64,000 nucleotides of DNA from Acanthamoeba castellanii str. Neff. Lineage: Eukaryota; Discosea; Longamoebia; Acanthamoebidae. Both the position numbers and the translations under genes were made by a program. Positions 32,129 through 43,346 of this stretch are shown here, one piece after another. Each line of letters opens with the position of its first letter. Position 1 is the stretch's first letter. The notes beneath the pieces were generated by a model. The model made no database searches, was not told where the DNA came from, and was given only the letters and a program-made list of their open reading frames with translations. Location of the stretch: assembly GCF_000313135.1 (NCBI RefSeq), contig NW_004457313.1, positions 901,198-965,197 on the forward strand, in the 5' to 3' direction.

Positions 32129-32730
32129 CGCGCCTCTTCTTGTTCGTCTTCTTCCGCTTCTTCTTGTAGAACGATTTCCCCGTGAGAGATTTTAATCTCG
32201 AGCCTTTCCGCCTCCTTCTGGGTTGAACGTCGATTCGTTGGCCTCCTTCTTCTTCTCTGCTTCTACGTCGCTGGACCCGGCTAGGAAAAATAGAAAATAT
32301 AACAATCCACACTCTGTAGAGTTCTCGATCTTCGAGCTGCGGGGGAAGAACGTTGTTGTTGCAGTTGCTGTTGCTGATGGCGACTCCTGGTCTTCTATTC
32401 TCGCCACACGTGTCGTTCTTTTGCCTAAATGACGCGTGGGACGCAACCTGGAATAAGATATTCCCGCTATGGTAAGTCACCTAAACTGAAACGAAACAAA
32501 AAACCCAAATCAAATCAAAAACCCAAAAATTAAGGCTTGCCCGTACCTGGTGTGCGAAGAGACAGCAACGAGCCCCTAACACGACACGACCAACGATACG
32601 ACACGACACGACCAACTACACGACACAACACGACCAACGACACGAGGGCCAAGCAATGGTAGGCGAGGGAGCGGGGTAGCACTGTTATAAGGAGTGGAAG
32701 AGGCATCGAACACTGTCGCGGGGAACGTTG
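32129..32730. other. Intergenic: RGS/RasGAP promoter and a GACAC/CCAAC repeat
   Basis: Upstream side of the RGS/RasGAP gene and 3' side of the RNA ligase gene. About 32579-32645 is a degenerate tandem of CACGACCAACGA units (ACACGACACGACCAACGAT and relatives), also seen in an intron of transporter copy 1 near 2190-2265. The in-frame extension opposite 32150-32450 is Lys/Arg-rich and looks like untranslated leader. Confidence 0.5.
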
Positions 32731-35141
32731 CTATTCGTCAAGCTTCTTGGCCGCCTTGTCGCGGGAGAGCTGATAGATCTCGATGTAGGACTTGTAGGTG
32801 ATGTTGCCGGCCAGCACCCGGGCCTTCTCGAAGAGGGGCCGCTTGCCGCAGTTCTTGAGGATCGTTTCGATCACCTCCTGTCGGATCAACGCCAGCTTGC
32901 TATCGTCATCTTCGTCTTCGTCTTCGCTTTCGCGCTTCGCCTCTGCTTCAGCTTCGTTCTTCTCCACCGCTTCGCCGTCAACTTCACCGGCGTCGGCGTC
33001 AGCGTCGCGATCGTACATGGCCCACACGCGGAAGAGGAGCGCCTTCTCGAGCGGCCTCTGGCTCGTCTGGGCAGCGGCGTAGGCCGCGAAGCTCTTCTTG
33101 TCCATGCCCTGCTTCCGCTTCGCCTCGAGCACCGTGTCCCTCAGTCTACGCACAACGCATGATACACCAGTTGTTTCCCGCGGGAATGTGAGCCAACCGA
33201 TCAATCAACCAATTCCCCACATTCTGCGCAGGCAAGATTGGGTACCGGCGGCAGCTGAGGCCGATCTCCTTGAGCAGGTCGCGCGCGAAGTGGTCCATCG
33301 CGTTCCGGTCATCGGCAGCGAGCCACGTCCGTAGGTCGTCGTACTTTTCTGAAAGTCGAAGAATTGATCAATTTCGTGTGAGAGAGCCGACGCTCACAGG
33401 GCGCGCACGTACCTTCGAGGATGACCTTCCACACGTCCATTTCCGACCCGTGCTGCGATCGCGATCGCGAAACGAGGTCCAGGGTCTTGTTGAGGTCGCA
33501 GTACCAGGCCGTCTTGATCTTGTACATCTCGCCATTCTCGAAGCGAATGACAAACCCTGACGCGTCCAATATATTATTAATTAATAATAGGAAAAAACAT
33601 GAAATTAAGCCGAATGTTAGGACAGCTTTGGATAGATTATGATCTGATGATTGGGTGGTAATGTTACCTTCAAGGCCGATGTTCTTCTCGCGGATGGTCT
33701 TCTGAAACTGCTCGAATTCGGTGATCGAGCCTACGCCCACCTCCTCCGCCGTCCTGGGTGAAAGTGGGGTGGCAATAGGAAAGTAGTGAGGCAGCAGTAG
33801 CCACCACCAGGCCATGAGAGGTGAACGAGCGCAGCGAGTAGTAGTGTACCGGCACGTGACCACGGGAATGCCGTGGTGCCTGGCGTGCTTCTGCATCTCG
33901 AAGAACGGGACGTAGTCTCCGGTGTGAACGTGGCGCACCGAGATCAGCGTGAGCGTGTCCTAAACATAACATTGACGATAATTATTGTAAGTACCATAAT
34001 TATCATCATCAACATTCATTCATAAATAAAAAATTAAACTTGAGCACGGCGATACCTCGGGGTAGTCGAGCACCACCCGACTCTTCTGGCTGCACCACTC
34101 GTAGATGGGCGAATATCTGACGAACGACAATTAGTGGGCACGACCCACACGACACAAACTACAAACACGACACACGACGCGAGAGCACACAAAGGAGAAC
34201 GGCGAAGTAGTTGGAGGAGTCGGTACCCCTTGTCGACCCAACGAGCCGAGTATTCGAGGTACGGAATGTCCGAACGAGCGACGTAGCTCTCGACGAGCTT
34301 GGAGGTGTCGGTCACGCCGTTCTTGGTGGCAAACCTTAGCTTGCCCTCCGTGTAGAAGGGGCACACCATCGAGCCATCCAGCTTCTCCAAGATGATGAAC
34401 GGCCGGTTGAGGTTGATCTTTCCCGCCTCGACCTCTTCCGTTTCGTTGACTGCGTACACGCGAGCGTCAGCTCAGAAGTGTGAAGCGCACACCACACACA
34501 CACACACACACATACACACACACACATACACACACACGACACACAAGTCATATGAAGTGCTTCGCCTCGCTGGGTCCGTACCGTTGAAGAACTTGTGGAA
34601 GCGGCGCGACAACACCTTGCCCGTGGCGTGCGAGAAAATGATGCCTGTACCCAGTTAATGAGTAATTATCGCAGTCAGCCACAGCTCCAACGCTCTTTCC
34701 CCGGTCAGTCGGAGGGCTGGCCACGCAGAGGCCAAGAGCCGGGCGTGGTCGTACCTCGGCACTCCCTTCGCAGCCGCCAGTGGTACGCGGTCTCGGCATC
34801 TGGCGCTGTGGCCGGGTCTGGAAAAATGTCCTGTCCGGAGCAGACAGATAAATAATTTTACAAAATAAATTAATCAAAGCTAAAGCGGGAAACGAACCTT
34901 GGCCATGCCGAGGAAGTAGACGAAGCTCGAAAAGTCGGCGTTCTTGACCTCGCGGAAGTCATCGCGTCCTATCGGCGGTGAATATTGATATATATATTTA
35001 AATAAAAAGAAAAACAAAGTCTGGCGCACCCTGGATAGCCTTGCGTATTTCTTCGATGTTGATGTCCTGCGGGAACAGGCCTGTAGCGGGGGGCGCATCA
35101 GGTATGGTGAGCCCTGCGGCTTCCTCGTTGCGTGCTTCCAT
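32731..35141 (-). CDS. T4 Rnl1-type RNA ligase
   Basis: Eleven exons (35030-35141, 34898-34968, 34755-34830, 34582-34644, 34227-34449, 34056-34116, 33850-33959, 33668-33753, 33413-33556, 33246-33348, 32731-33145) give 487 residues. The nucleotidyl-transferase motifs are in order. Motif I is EKLDGS (the Lys near residue 130 would form the AMP adduct). Motif III is YEWCSQKSRVVLDY. Motif IV is EGFVIRF and motif V is YKIKTAWYCDLN. The spacing and the KIK-WY-L form of motif V match phage T4 RNA ligase 1 and the ligase part of fungal tRNA ligase more than DNA ligases. The upstream RRECRGIIFSHATGKVLSRRFHKFFN is also typical. The C-terminal 140 residues are acidic then helical. No kinase or phosphodiesterase domain is attached. 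Expected reaction: ATP-dependent sealing of 5'-phosphate to 3'-OH RNA ends. Confidence 0.88.
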
Positions 35142-35464
35142 GTTTTTGCTTTTGTCATTTTGTTATTTTTATTTGTTTTATTCTTTTGCTCCACCCCGAG
35201 TTCTGCGAATTTTTACAGAAGGGACGACAACACGAACCCGAAACCCAGCATGAGCTGCAACAAATTATGATCAGGAGAGGCGCTTGTTGGGCAGTGTAAT
35301 CAAGGATATTATGTGTGTGTGATATGTTAATGTGTATACGTACAATGAAAGAAATGCAGAGCGCTTTTCGTGAGTTTGGAGTCATCACCGTGGGAAACGC
35401 TAACACTCTTTTCACTATAATCCTCCATACACCCCAAACCCCCCAGCCACACGGAGAACCTATG
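35142..35464. other. Intergenic: RNA ligase promoter and ATG12 3' flank
   Basis: Both neighbours are on the minus strand. The 323 bp include T-rich and TAATGTGTATACG-type sequence; no exon, RNA or clear control element was recognised. Confidence 0.5.
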
Positions 35465-36306
35465 TTAGCCCCACGCGGCAGTTGTGCAATAGTTGATCAC
35501 CAGCTGGCCGCTGTTGTGGAAACACTGCAGTGGACAGAGGGTGAGTGGTGAGTGGCCACTCGCACATGCTCAATTCGAGGGACCAGCAAGTGGAGGAAGC
35601 ATAGAGGCACAGTGCAGTGTCTGTGGTCCTAGGTACCTTGAAGAGGTCGGCGATGACTTCCTCCGGGTTGGGCTGGAAGGCGCCGTTGACAAACAAAAAC
35701 TGAAGAATGTCGCCAAGAGTTGGTGTTAGCTCGCGATGGGTCTAGGAGGGCTTGGAAGAAGAGAGCGAGAGGAGAGCACCAGAGGGTCGGTAGGCTTGCA
35801 TCGCAGCTGCTTGCGAAGGAAGTCCACGATGAACTGGAACGAGGCCTTGGCTTGCAGCTTGAACTTGTTCACCTGAGAACGTACGACACCAGCGATAAGC
35901 GCGAGGGTAGAGCACACAGGTGCAGCAGTTCGCATTCATACAGAGCGAACGTGCAAGATAGAACGAGGCTCGATGAGGTTTGGGGGGGGGGTCGCACCTT
36001 CAACGCGGAGGCGCCACCAACGGCTTTGAACATAATTACAACTGCACAGCACACCAGACGAGTTGAGGGTGGTGCAGTGATTATGGGAGAGGGAACAACA
36101 TACCTTTTCCATCTTTCATGTACTCTACGTTGGAAAAGAAAAGCGTGTAAGGAGGTGGCCGTGGCACATTGAATAAAAAGTTGTACTACTAAACAAATCA
36201 TTTTGGAGATTCTGTTGTACGCACCTTCGACTGGCTTGGCTGCCGGTGCAGAGGCTACCACAGGAGGTTGGGCAGCTTGCTCGCCACCTGCCGATGCATC
36301 CGCCAT
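35465..36306 (-). CDS. ATG12: Autophagy ubiquitin-like protein ATG12
   Basis: Six exons (36225-36306, 36104-36124, 35998-36041, 35780-35872, 35637-35699, 35465-35524) give 120 residues. The ubiquitin-like fold is recognisable in the second half: FQFIVDFLRKQL, DPLFLFVNGAFQPNPEEVIADLF, then QLVINYC-TTAAWG. Ending exactly in AWG-stop is the ATG12 hallmark; the terminal Gly is joined to ATG5 by ATG7 and ATG10 without processing, and the conjugate promotes ATG8 lipidation. The N-terminal 28 residues are Ala/Pro-rich and variable in the family. The second exon is only 21 nt. It is transcribed divergently from the Pmp3-type gene. Confidence 0.9.
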
Positions 36307-36621
36307 CCTCTACGTTTTATGAACCTCGATGGAAAATCGATGCTCTAACTTGTCGCAGATTCTGTGTTCCTTGAAAGAAAGAAAACAGCAACGAAAATGT
36401 GAAAGAAATGACTGCATTAGGAAATATGAGCAAACTCTTTTGCAGATATTTGGACCAAAGTTCGTTGGTGGGTGCCCCTCGAGCAGAGAGCTCTTGGAGG
36501 CTTCCTGCGACCTTTCTCCACACAGTGCACACAGTGAGCTACAAAACCAGTGTTGTGAGCTCAAAGCATTCAACATCATACTCACACTCCCCGACCTCTT
36601 CATAACACAAACCCGCACAAG
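36307..36621. promoter_or_regulatory. Divergent promoter region between ATG12 and the Pmp3-type gene
   Basis: 315 bp separate the two ATGs, which point away from each other. The sequence is AT-richer than the coding flanks. The long minus-strand frame across it has no domain and is taken as chance. Assigned by geometry, not by a recognised element. Confidence 0.45.
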
Positions 36622-36904
36622 ATGGTGGACGCTGCGACAAGACTCACCGTTGGAGACATCCTGCTCCTCATCCTCGGCATCCTTCTGCCGCCACTGCCCG
36701 TCCTCATCAAGCGAGGTTGCGGCTGCCAGTTCCTTTTGAACATCCTTCTCTGTATCATAGGCCTCTGGATCGGCGGTAACCTTCCCCCCCCCAACAACAC
36801 CCCAGGACTTCGCCAGAGAATCGCGGCTAACACTGTTGTTGTGCTGGTCAGGTGTCATACACGCCTGGTACATTGTGTGCTCAACCTATGGCGAGGCCCT
36901 CTAG
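36622..36904 (+). CDS. Pmp3/UPF0057 small membrane protein
   Basis: Two exons (36622-36775, 36852-36904) give 68 residues. Two hydrophobic helices are joined by a charged turn: ILLLILGILLPPLPVLIKRG, then CGCQFLLNILLCIIGLWIGG, followed by VIHAWYIV. The PP-P-LKRG-G turn and the final HA-YI are the family signature. Yeast Pmp3 and its plant relatives sit in the plasma membrane and affect cation balance under salt or cold stress. The splice at GGCG-GTAACC joins the conserved GG-VIHAWYIV exactly. Length is at the upper end for the family. Confidence 0.9.
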
Positions 36905-36982
36905 CAAGTACTCCTCAGATCTAAGAAGACACAACACAGCAACATAAATCTATTTACATTCTCCACGCCACACATCATCGCC

Positions 36983-37695
36983 TCAGACGAAGCGGATGGC
37001 CAGCAGGTGGTCGGCAGGCATGTCCGCCATGCGCAGCAGACCTGCATGACCGCATCCAACAGTGAGGTCGCCAATGCGCACACGCACACGATCAACGTAC
37101 TGAGCAGAGTGGCGTCGCGCTCCACCAGAATGGTTGTGGTGGTGTTGTGGGCAGAGTCCCTGCGCCTGGCCTCGGCCCGGGTGATGAGGGACACTGCTCC
37201 CTCCCGTTCCAGGCACAGCCGGCGCGTCGTGACCGCGATACGCGTGGCCTGCCCGCACCAGCGACACACACAGCCATAGCGTTGTCAGCGTGGAGGACTC
37301 TTCAAGTGCTACATGAGATCAGGGTGGGGTGCTAAACGTTACCATGCGCATGACCCACAGCTTCCAGCGGCAGCCCAGGCTTCGGTCGATCTTGGGAAAG
37401 CCGTGCTCGAGACACAGGCGCCTCCACACCCTGCGTCATTAAAGGAGACGATGCCGACACTACACGTCAACAACAACTTGATGGTGGTGGTGGTGGAGGG
37501 AGGGGAAGGCTAGGGGCACCGAGGGTCGCTCGCGAGGGCGTGCCAGCGGCAGGAGACGTGCAGCGCGGCTACGATCCCGCCCAGGGGCAGAAACTCGAAC
37601 ACCCGCACCAGCACTTCGTCGGGCAGCAGCGCCTCGGAGACTTCGTAGTCGTTGTGTTGCCGCCTCCTCGCTCCAACCTTCTGTTCTCCTTCCAT
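36983..37695 (-). CDS. F-box protein
   Basis: Four exons (37520-37695, 37343-37430, 37101-37248, 36983-37041) give 156 residues. Residues about 20-65 form an F-box: LLPDEVLVRVFEFLPLGGIV, CRWHALASDPR, VWRRLCLEHGF. F-box proteins link substrates to SCF ubiquitin ligases through Skp1. The remainder (CRWKLWVMRM, then a Thr/Arg-rich part) has no recognised substrate-binding repeat, so the target is unknown. Confidence 0.75.
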
Positions 37696-37903
37696 CTCTC
37701 GTCTCTTTTCTGTTGAAGCGACGGGAAGAAGGCCAGCATCATAATAGACGTTAGAACCCCGAGGCCAGTGCCATCATTCGTCTGAGCGGCCGTATGAGCG
37801 CCATGTGTGGAGAACAGTCTCGATCTGTATTTGGCCGTCGGGCGTATGCAGATGACTTGACGAGAGTCGCACTACGGGAAAGGAAGAGGAGGGAGGGAAG
37901 CGT

Positions 37904-38225
37904 TCATGTGTACATCTGGTTGTAGAACTCGAGGACCTCCTTCCTCTTCTTGTCCATCTCCTTTTCTTCCTTGTTCCGGTTGAGCTTCAACTTGATCCTC
38001 TTACCCGAGATCGCCGAGCGAGGCCCTGTTGAACACATGAAGCACCATGAACATCAACACGGCGCATGCGTGAGTGAACTGGCCGCGACGTTCAACGTAG
38101 GCCTGGTATGCGGTGAGGGGGTAGTGCGGGTGAGGACCTTTGCCCGAGTCTGAACTGTCGCTGGCGTCCGAGTCCTTGTTGAAGTACTTCGAGAGCTGCG
38201 CTGGTCCCTTGGCCTTCTTCCTCTT
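37904..38225 (-). CDS. 3' end of an unrecognised gene (N-terminal part in the gap)
   Basis: Two terminal exons can be joined: 38138-38225 and 37904-38025. They encode a Lys-rich end containing GPAQLSKYFNKDSDASDSSD, GKRIKLKLNRNKEEKEMDKK and VLEFYNQMYT-stop. The high Lys/Asp/Ser content suggests a nuclear or nucleolar protein, but I do not recognise the family. Exon 38225 begins after a TTCTAG acceptor, so earlier exons must lie in the 877-N gap. Confidence 0.55.
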
Positions 38226-38255
38226 CTAGAAGAGTCGGTTGCAATGGAGACAGTC

Positions 38256-39132
38256 NNNNNNNNNNNNNNNNNNNNNNNNNNNNNNNNNNNNNNNNNNNNN
38301 NNNNNNNNNNNNNNNNNNNNNNNNNNNNNNNNNNNNNNNNNNNNNNNNNNNNNNNNNNNNNNNNNNNNNNNNNNNNNNNNNNNNNNNNNNNNNNNNNNNN
38401 NNNNNNNNNNNNNNNNNNNNNNNNNNNNNNNNNNNNNNNNNNNNNNNNNNNNNNNNNNNNNNNNNNNNNNNNNNNNNNNNNNNNNNNNNNNNNNNNNNNN
38501 NNNNNNNNNNNNNNNNNNNNNNNNNNNNNNNNNNNNNNNNNNNNNNNNNNNNNNNNNNNNNNNNNNNNNNNNNNNNNNNNNNNNNNNNNNNNNNNNNNNN
38601 NNNNNNNNNNNNNNNNNNNNNNNNNNNNNNNNNNNNNNNNNNNNNNNNNNNNNNNNNNNNNNNNNNNNNNNNNNNNNNNNNNNNNNNNNNNNNNNNNNNN
38701 NNNNNNNNNNNNNNNNNNNNNNNNNNNNNNNNNNNNNNNNNNNNNNNNNNNNNNNNNNNNNNNNNNNNNNNNNNNNNNNNNNNNNNNNNNNNNNNNNNNN
38801 NNNNNNNNNNNNNNNNNNNNNNNNNNNNNNNNNNNNNNNNNNNNNNNNNNNNNNNNNNNNNNNNNNNNNNNNNNNNNNNNNNNNNNNNNNNNNNNNNNNN
38901 NNNNNNNNNNNNNNNNNNNNNNNNNNNNNNNNNNNNNNNNNNNNNNNNNNNNNNNNNNNNNNNNNNNNNNNNNNNNNNNNNNNNNNNNNNNNNNNNNNNN
39001 NNNNNNNNNNNNNNNNNNNNNNNNNNNNNNNNNNNNNNNNNNNNNNNNNNNNNNNNNNNNNNNNNNNNNNNNNNNNNNNNNNNNNNNNNNNNNNNNNNNN
39101 NNNNNNNNNNNNNNNNNNNNNNNNNNNNNNNN
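38256..39132. other. Assembly gap (877 N)
   Basis: A run of N. It must hold the 5' part of the minus-strand gene ending at 37904 and the start codon of the plus-strand RhoGEF gene, because no ATG occurs between the gap and the first RhoGEF exon. Confidence 0.99.
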
Positions 39133-39298
39133 TCTCTTCTTCTTCCCTTCATTTTCTTTTCTTACCGGTCACAAACCACACGCGACAACCACCACTCAGA
39201 AAGCGATCCTCGCGATTTCCAAAGCAACCAAGGTCCGTGCTCTCTTTTCGTTCTTTCGACTTGCCCCTCTCACTTTTGCTTTGGCGCCGGTAAAGCAG

Positions 39299-42200
39299 GA
39301 GGTCAATGCCGATGGCGAGGCCGCGAAGGAGGAGAGCGTCGAGACGCTGCGCGAGCGGGTCAGCATACTCGAGGAGGAGAACCAGCGGTTGATCGGGATC
39401 ATCAAGGACAAGAACAAGATCATCAACGACATGTTCAACAGGGAGGTCGAGCTCAACGAGGCCGCCGAGCAGCGATCAGCCGCGGCGGCTGGCACCACGA
39501 AGAAGGGCGGTGGCAAGGTGTCGTCGCTGCTGCTGGCCACCACACCCGCGAGCCGCAACACGGTCAAGGCCAAGGCCGACAAGGACCAGCCCGCGACCAA
39601 GCTCAAGTCCAGCACTAAGCGAATGGCCAAGAGCGAGCGGAATGTCAAGCACGCACTCACTGAGTGGCGGCGCGATGTCACGACAACCACGGCCGCCGAC
39701 AAGAAGCAGACCGACGTTGTCGCCAACACGCCAGCGCTTGAAGAGCTGCCGGCGGCGAAGATCGCCGACATCAGCGCCGGCCTCAAAGCACAGGGAACCG
39801 GTGCCCAGGCCGAGGCGCAGCCCGATGCAGAGCCGGCGCCAGCGGCGGCCGTGGCGTCGCTGCAGCTGACGGAGAGCACCGAGCGGCACCGGTCGCGGGT
39901 CAAGAGCGCCGACGCGGACAAACGTACCGAGCGGCTGCTGATGAGCAAGAACCACCAGGTGCTCAAGAAGCACGCCAGCGGCGACAAGTGTTGGACGTCG
40001 GCGGTGCTCAAGACGGATTCGCCCCCGCCATTGCCCCGAGCCAGCGACTCTGCCCCCGGCGACAGTCCTCAGACGGGAAAGAACGAAAGCGAAAGCGAAA
40101 ACGAACGAGAAAACGAAGACAAAAGCGAAAACGAGGGTGGTAGTGGTGATGGAGGAGAGAAAGAAGAGAGCGAGGAGGCGAAAAGGAAGAGGTGCGAGGT
40201 GTTCATGCACTTCCAGCGCCAGGTGAGCATCACCAACATGGCCCTCTTCGCCCAGAAGGAGCGACAGAAGATGGCCCTCATGGTCGAGCGCGAACGCGAA
40301 CGCGATCAGCTCCGCCGGTCCGCCGAAAAGCGACAGCCACAGCCACAGCCACCACTGGAGCCGCAGCCGCAGCCGCCGACCGAGTCCACAAATGTCGACG
40401 CGGCGGCCAAGGCTGAACTGCGACCAGGGACGGAAGACGAACAGAAGGAGGATGAAGAGGAGAAGCAGGAGAAGGTGGAGAAGGTGGAGGTGGAAGTGGA
40501 GGATGTTGAGATGGAGGTCGAGGAGAAGCACAGGGCGCGAGTGCGCAACGAGCTCATCGAAACCGAAATCAGCTACATCCACAACCTGCAGATCCTCGAC
40601 GCCGTACGCCTCACGCTTCATTTTTTTCACCCTCTGCCCATTGCTTTGTCACTCACCATGCGTGCGTGTACCGTGTGCGCCGTGTGTCGTGCGTGTCGTG
40701 TCGTGTATCGTGTGCGGTCGCACAGGTGCTTCAGGCCGCGAAGGAGGCGCAAGTGGTCAGAGGCGCAGTGCTCAATATTCGGTACGTCGGCCACCTGATG
40801 ATGGTGATGGTGACGATGATGTTATTACCCCCCCCCCGCGCGAGCGTTGGCTCACCCACTTGCGCGCCCACCTCGAACCACCACCCAGGGAGCTTTCGAC
40901 ACTGCTCACGCTGCACCAGACGTTCCTCTCGGAGCTGCAGGAGGCCGACAACTCGTTCACCGAGTCCTTCCTCTCCTTCATCCCCTTCATGAAGGTGCCT
41001 TCATCTTGTTCTCATGCAACACCACCATCACCATCATCGCTTACTTGGCGACGGCTTCTTCTTCTTTTCTCTGCTCGTCGTTGTCGTGAATGATCAGATC
41101 TACACGGCGTACTTCAACGCATATTCGCAAGTGAGCACCAACCTGGCCAAGCTGCACTCCAACTCGGCCTTCATCTCGCTCCTCAAGGTCTGCCTCCCCC
41201 CACTTGTTATTATTAACAATTGTACTATTTATAATTGTATTATTTCTTGTTATTGTTACTAACTAGTAATTTTTTATGATATTATAAAATTATTGTATTC
41301 AATCCTGGTATCACCCACAACTGATCATCGGAGCTAAAAATCCAGGAGTGTGAGGAGCGGCTGAACAAGGAGTCCGGGTCCAGCGTCATCCTCGACCTCG
41401 ACTCGCTGCTCATCCTCGTACTCCACACACACACGACACACACACGACACACACACACGACACACACCTCGGCGCGTTCGCGTTTGCCGAAAAAGCGGGG
41501 CGCCACACACACACCCCGCAACTGCGGCGGCATTCATTGTGTGCATTGACCACTGGCCCCGTTCTGGTTTCTCCCATTTGCAGCCCATCCAGAGAATTCC
41601 GCGCTATGAGTTGCTCTTGAGCGTACGCACACCACGACCGCACTCGACACGACACAGCACACACCGCACGCATGGCACGACACACGGCTGGCTAAAAATG
41701 CGTGCAAAAAAACCCCTACAGGACTACTTGAAGCACTCGCAGAGGAAGCCGGAGGAGCTGCCCCGGATCGACAAGCTGCTGACGTCGATCAAGGAGCTCA
41801 ACCGCTTTCTCAACCAGGCCCGGCGACAGGAGGAGGCCGTCAAGCAGCTCAGCGAGATCCAGCAGGCCCTCGTCTTCCCCAAGGGCAAGGAAGCGGTACC
41901 GCTGCCACGTCCGAGTCTTCATCTTCATCTTCGTCGAGTGTCGAGTGTCGGCTGATGACGTGTCGTGTGTGGGTGGTGGTGTGCGTGTGCGCAGTTCTCG
42001 CTGTTTGGACGACAGCCGGTGCGGCGGCTCATTCACCAGGGCGAGCTGCGGATCAAGGGCGACGACGGCGCGATCGTCATCACGCCCGAAGACATGCTGC
42101 CGTCCGCCGAACCCACCCTCGACGACACCGACAGCGACCACTCACCACCCACCTCACCCTCCTCCTCATCCTCCTCTTCATCATCATCGTCACTGGCCTC

Positions 42201-42987
42201 GTCGGCCGCGACCACCGACTCGCTCCCAAAGCTCGCGCGGCGCTCCACCTCGCAGCTGGTGCGGCAGCGCAGCTTCGATGCCAACAAGCACCGATCGCGC
42301 ATCGTCCCGCTCAGCTCCACTCCGCCCGCCGCCACCTGGTCCAGCATGTCGTCCCTCCCCGCGCTCGCACCCGACGCCGACTCGTCGCCGTCGACTGTCG
42401 ACACGCCGATGGCCGCGGCGGCGGCGCTGGCGACGGTCAAGCCGCAGAAGTCGAAGCGGGGCGGGTCGTGGCTCGAACTGGGCTCGTCGGCTGGTAGTGG
42501 CGGGCTGCAGTCGACCTCCCCGCGGCAACTGCTGCCGACGTTGAAGATGGCTGGTCGGGGCGGGAGCCGCGGTTCGTCTTCATCGTCGTCGTCTTCTTCT
42601 TCGCGTTCCTACAAGAAGCGCTACGTGTTCCTCTTTGACGATCTTCTGCTCGAGACCGAGCCCGAGAAGGACGCCAAGTTCCGATTCGTGCGCGTGCACC
42701 ACCTCAGCGAGTGCTACATCGCCTCCACCTATCACAACGAAGGTACTCTTCCCCTCCACCAATGTGGTGTTGGCGATGATGTGACTAATATATTTCTAAC
42801 ATACTATGTGTGTATCTGTTTACTCTTGCATGTGTGTGTGTGTGTTTATGTGTATGCAGCGGATGAGCGGGACGTGATTGCGTGGGTGTCGGTGTCGGCT
42901 GGTGAGCGATATCTGCTCAAGACCAAGAGCCCGCAGGACAAGGTCGCCTGGATGGAGGCCCTCCTCAAGTGCATGAAACAGAACTGA
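39299..42987 (+). CDS. RhoGEF with DH and PH domains (5' end missing)
   Basis: Nine exons: 39299-40603 (opens after a GTAAAGCAG acceptor), 40726-40781, 40889-40994, 41098-41187, 41346-41417, 41584-41622, 41722-41895, 41995-42742, 42860-42987. The in-window product is about 905 residues. An N-terminal coiled coil (VETLRERVSILEEENQRLIG) and a long charged, Pro/Gln-rich linker come first. The DH domain starts at VRNELIETEISYIHNLQIL and ends with LPIQRIPRYELLL and LNRFLNQARR, matching conserved regions CR1 and CR3 of Dbl-type exchange factors. The PH domain begins at FGRQPVRRLIHQGEL and ends WMEALLKCMKQN, split by a Ser-rich insert of about 150 residues before RYVFLFDDLLLET. Expected to load GTP on a Rho/Rac GTPase at membranes. 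The start codon is not in the sequence. Confidence 0.9.
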
Positions 42988-43063
42988 AACCTCTTTGTAC
43001 CCTCTAATGTAGTTGGGCTTTTGACACTTTCCTTCGAAAAAAAGTAGCTTTGTAAAAGGGAAG

Positions 43064-43136
43064 TGCCTCACGTGAGGATCGAACTCACGACCTTCAGATT
43101 ATGAGACTGACGCTCTACCGACTGAGCTAGCAAGGC
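43064..43136 (-). tRNA. tRNA-Met (anticodon CAT), elongator type
   Basis: A 73-nt cloverleaf on the minus strand. Acceptor arms GCCTTGC and GTGAGGC pair, with two G-T pairs, and the discriminator is A. The D arm is GCTC-AGTCGGTA-GAGC and the anticodon loop CTCATAA. The anticodon stem has one T-T mismatch next to the loop, and the T arm is GTGAG-TTCGATC-CTCAC. Internal A and B boxes are intact, no intron, CCA not encoded. The acceptor stem lacks the first A-T pair expected of eukaryotic initiator tRNA. Confidence 0.95.
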
Positions 43137-43346
43137 CACTTGCTAATGGTCTCTAAAATCTACAAGGATTAAAAAATTCTGTTCCCCCAGGTCCCTGTTC
43201 CCACTTCTGTTGGTGCTGTTGGCTCTACGCGAGAGGAAGCAGCAAGAGTGGAGGACGAGAGGTCTTGTTTTCGCGTTTCACTTTGAAAATAAGGAGGCCA
43301 AAAATTAAGAATGAAAATCAGAGAGCACCCACCATCATCACCATCC

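Noticed and set aside
36310..36873. 187-codon minus-strand frame between ATG12 and the Pmp3-type gene
   Set aside because: It overlaps the Pmp3-type exon in antisense and has no domain; the Pmp3 signature on the plus strand is clear.
39281..39298. Start of the RhoGEF at a TTG codon
   Set aside because: No ATG is present and a GTAAAGCAG acceptor precedes 39299, so the true start is upstream, probably in the gap.
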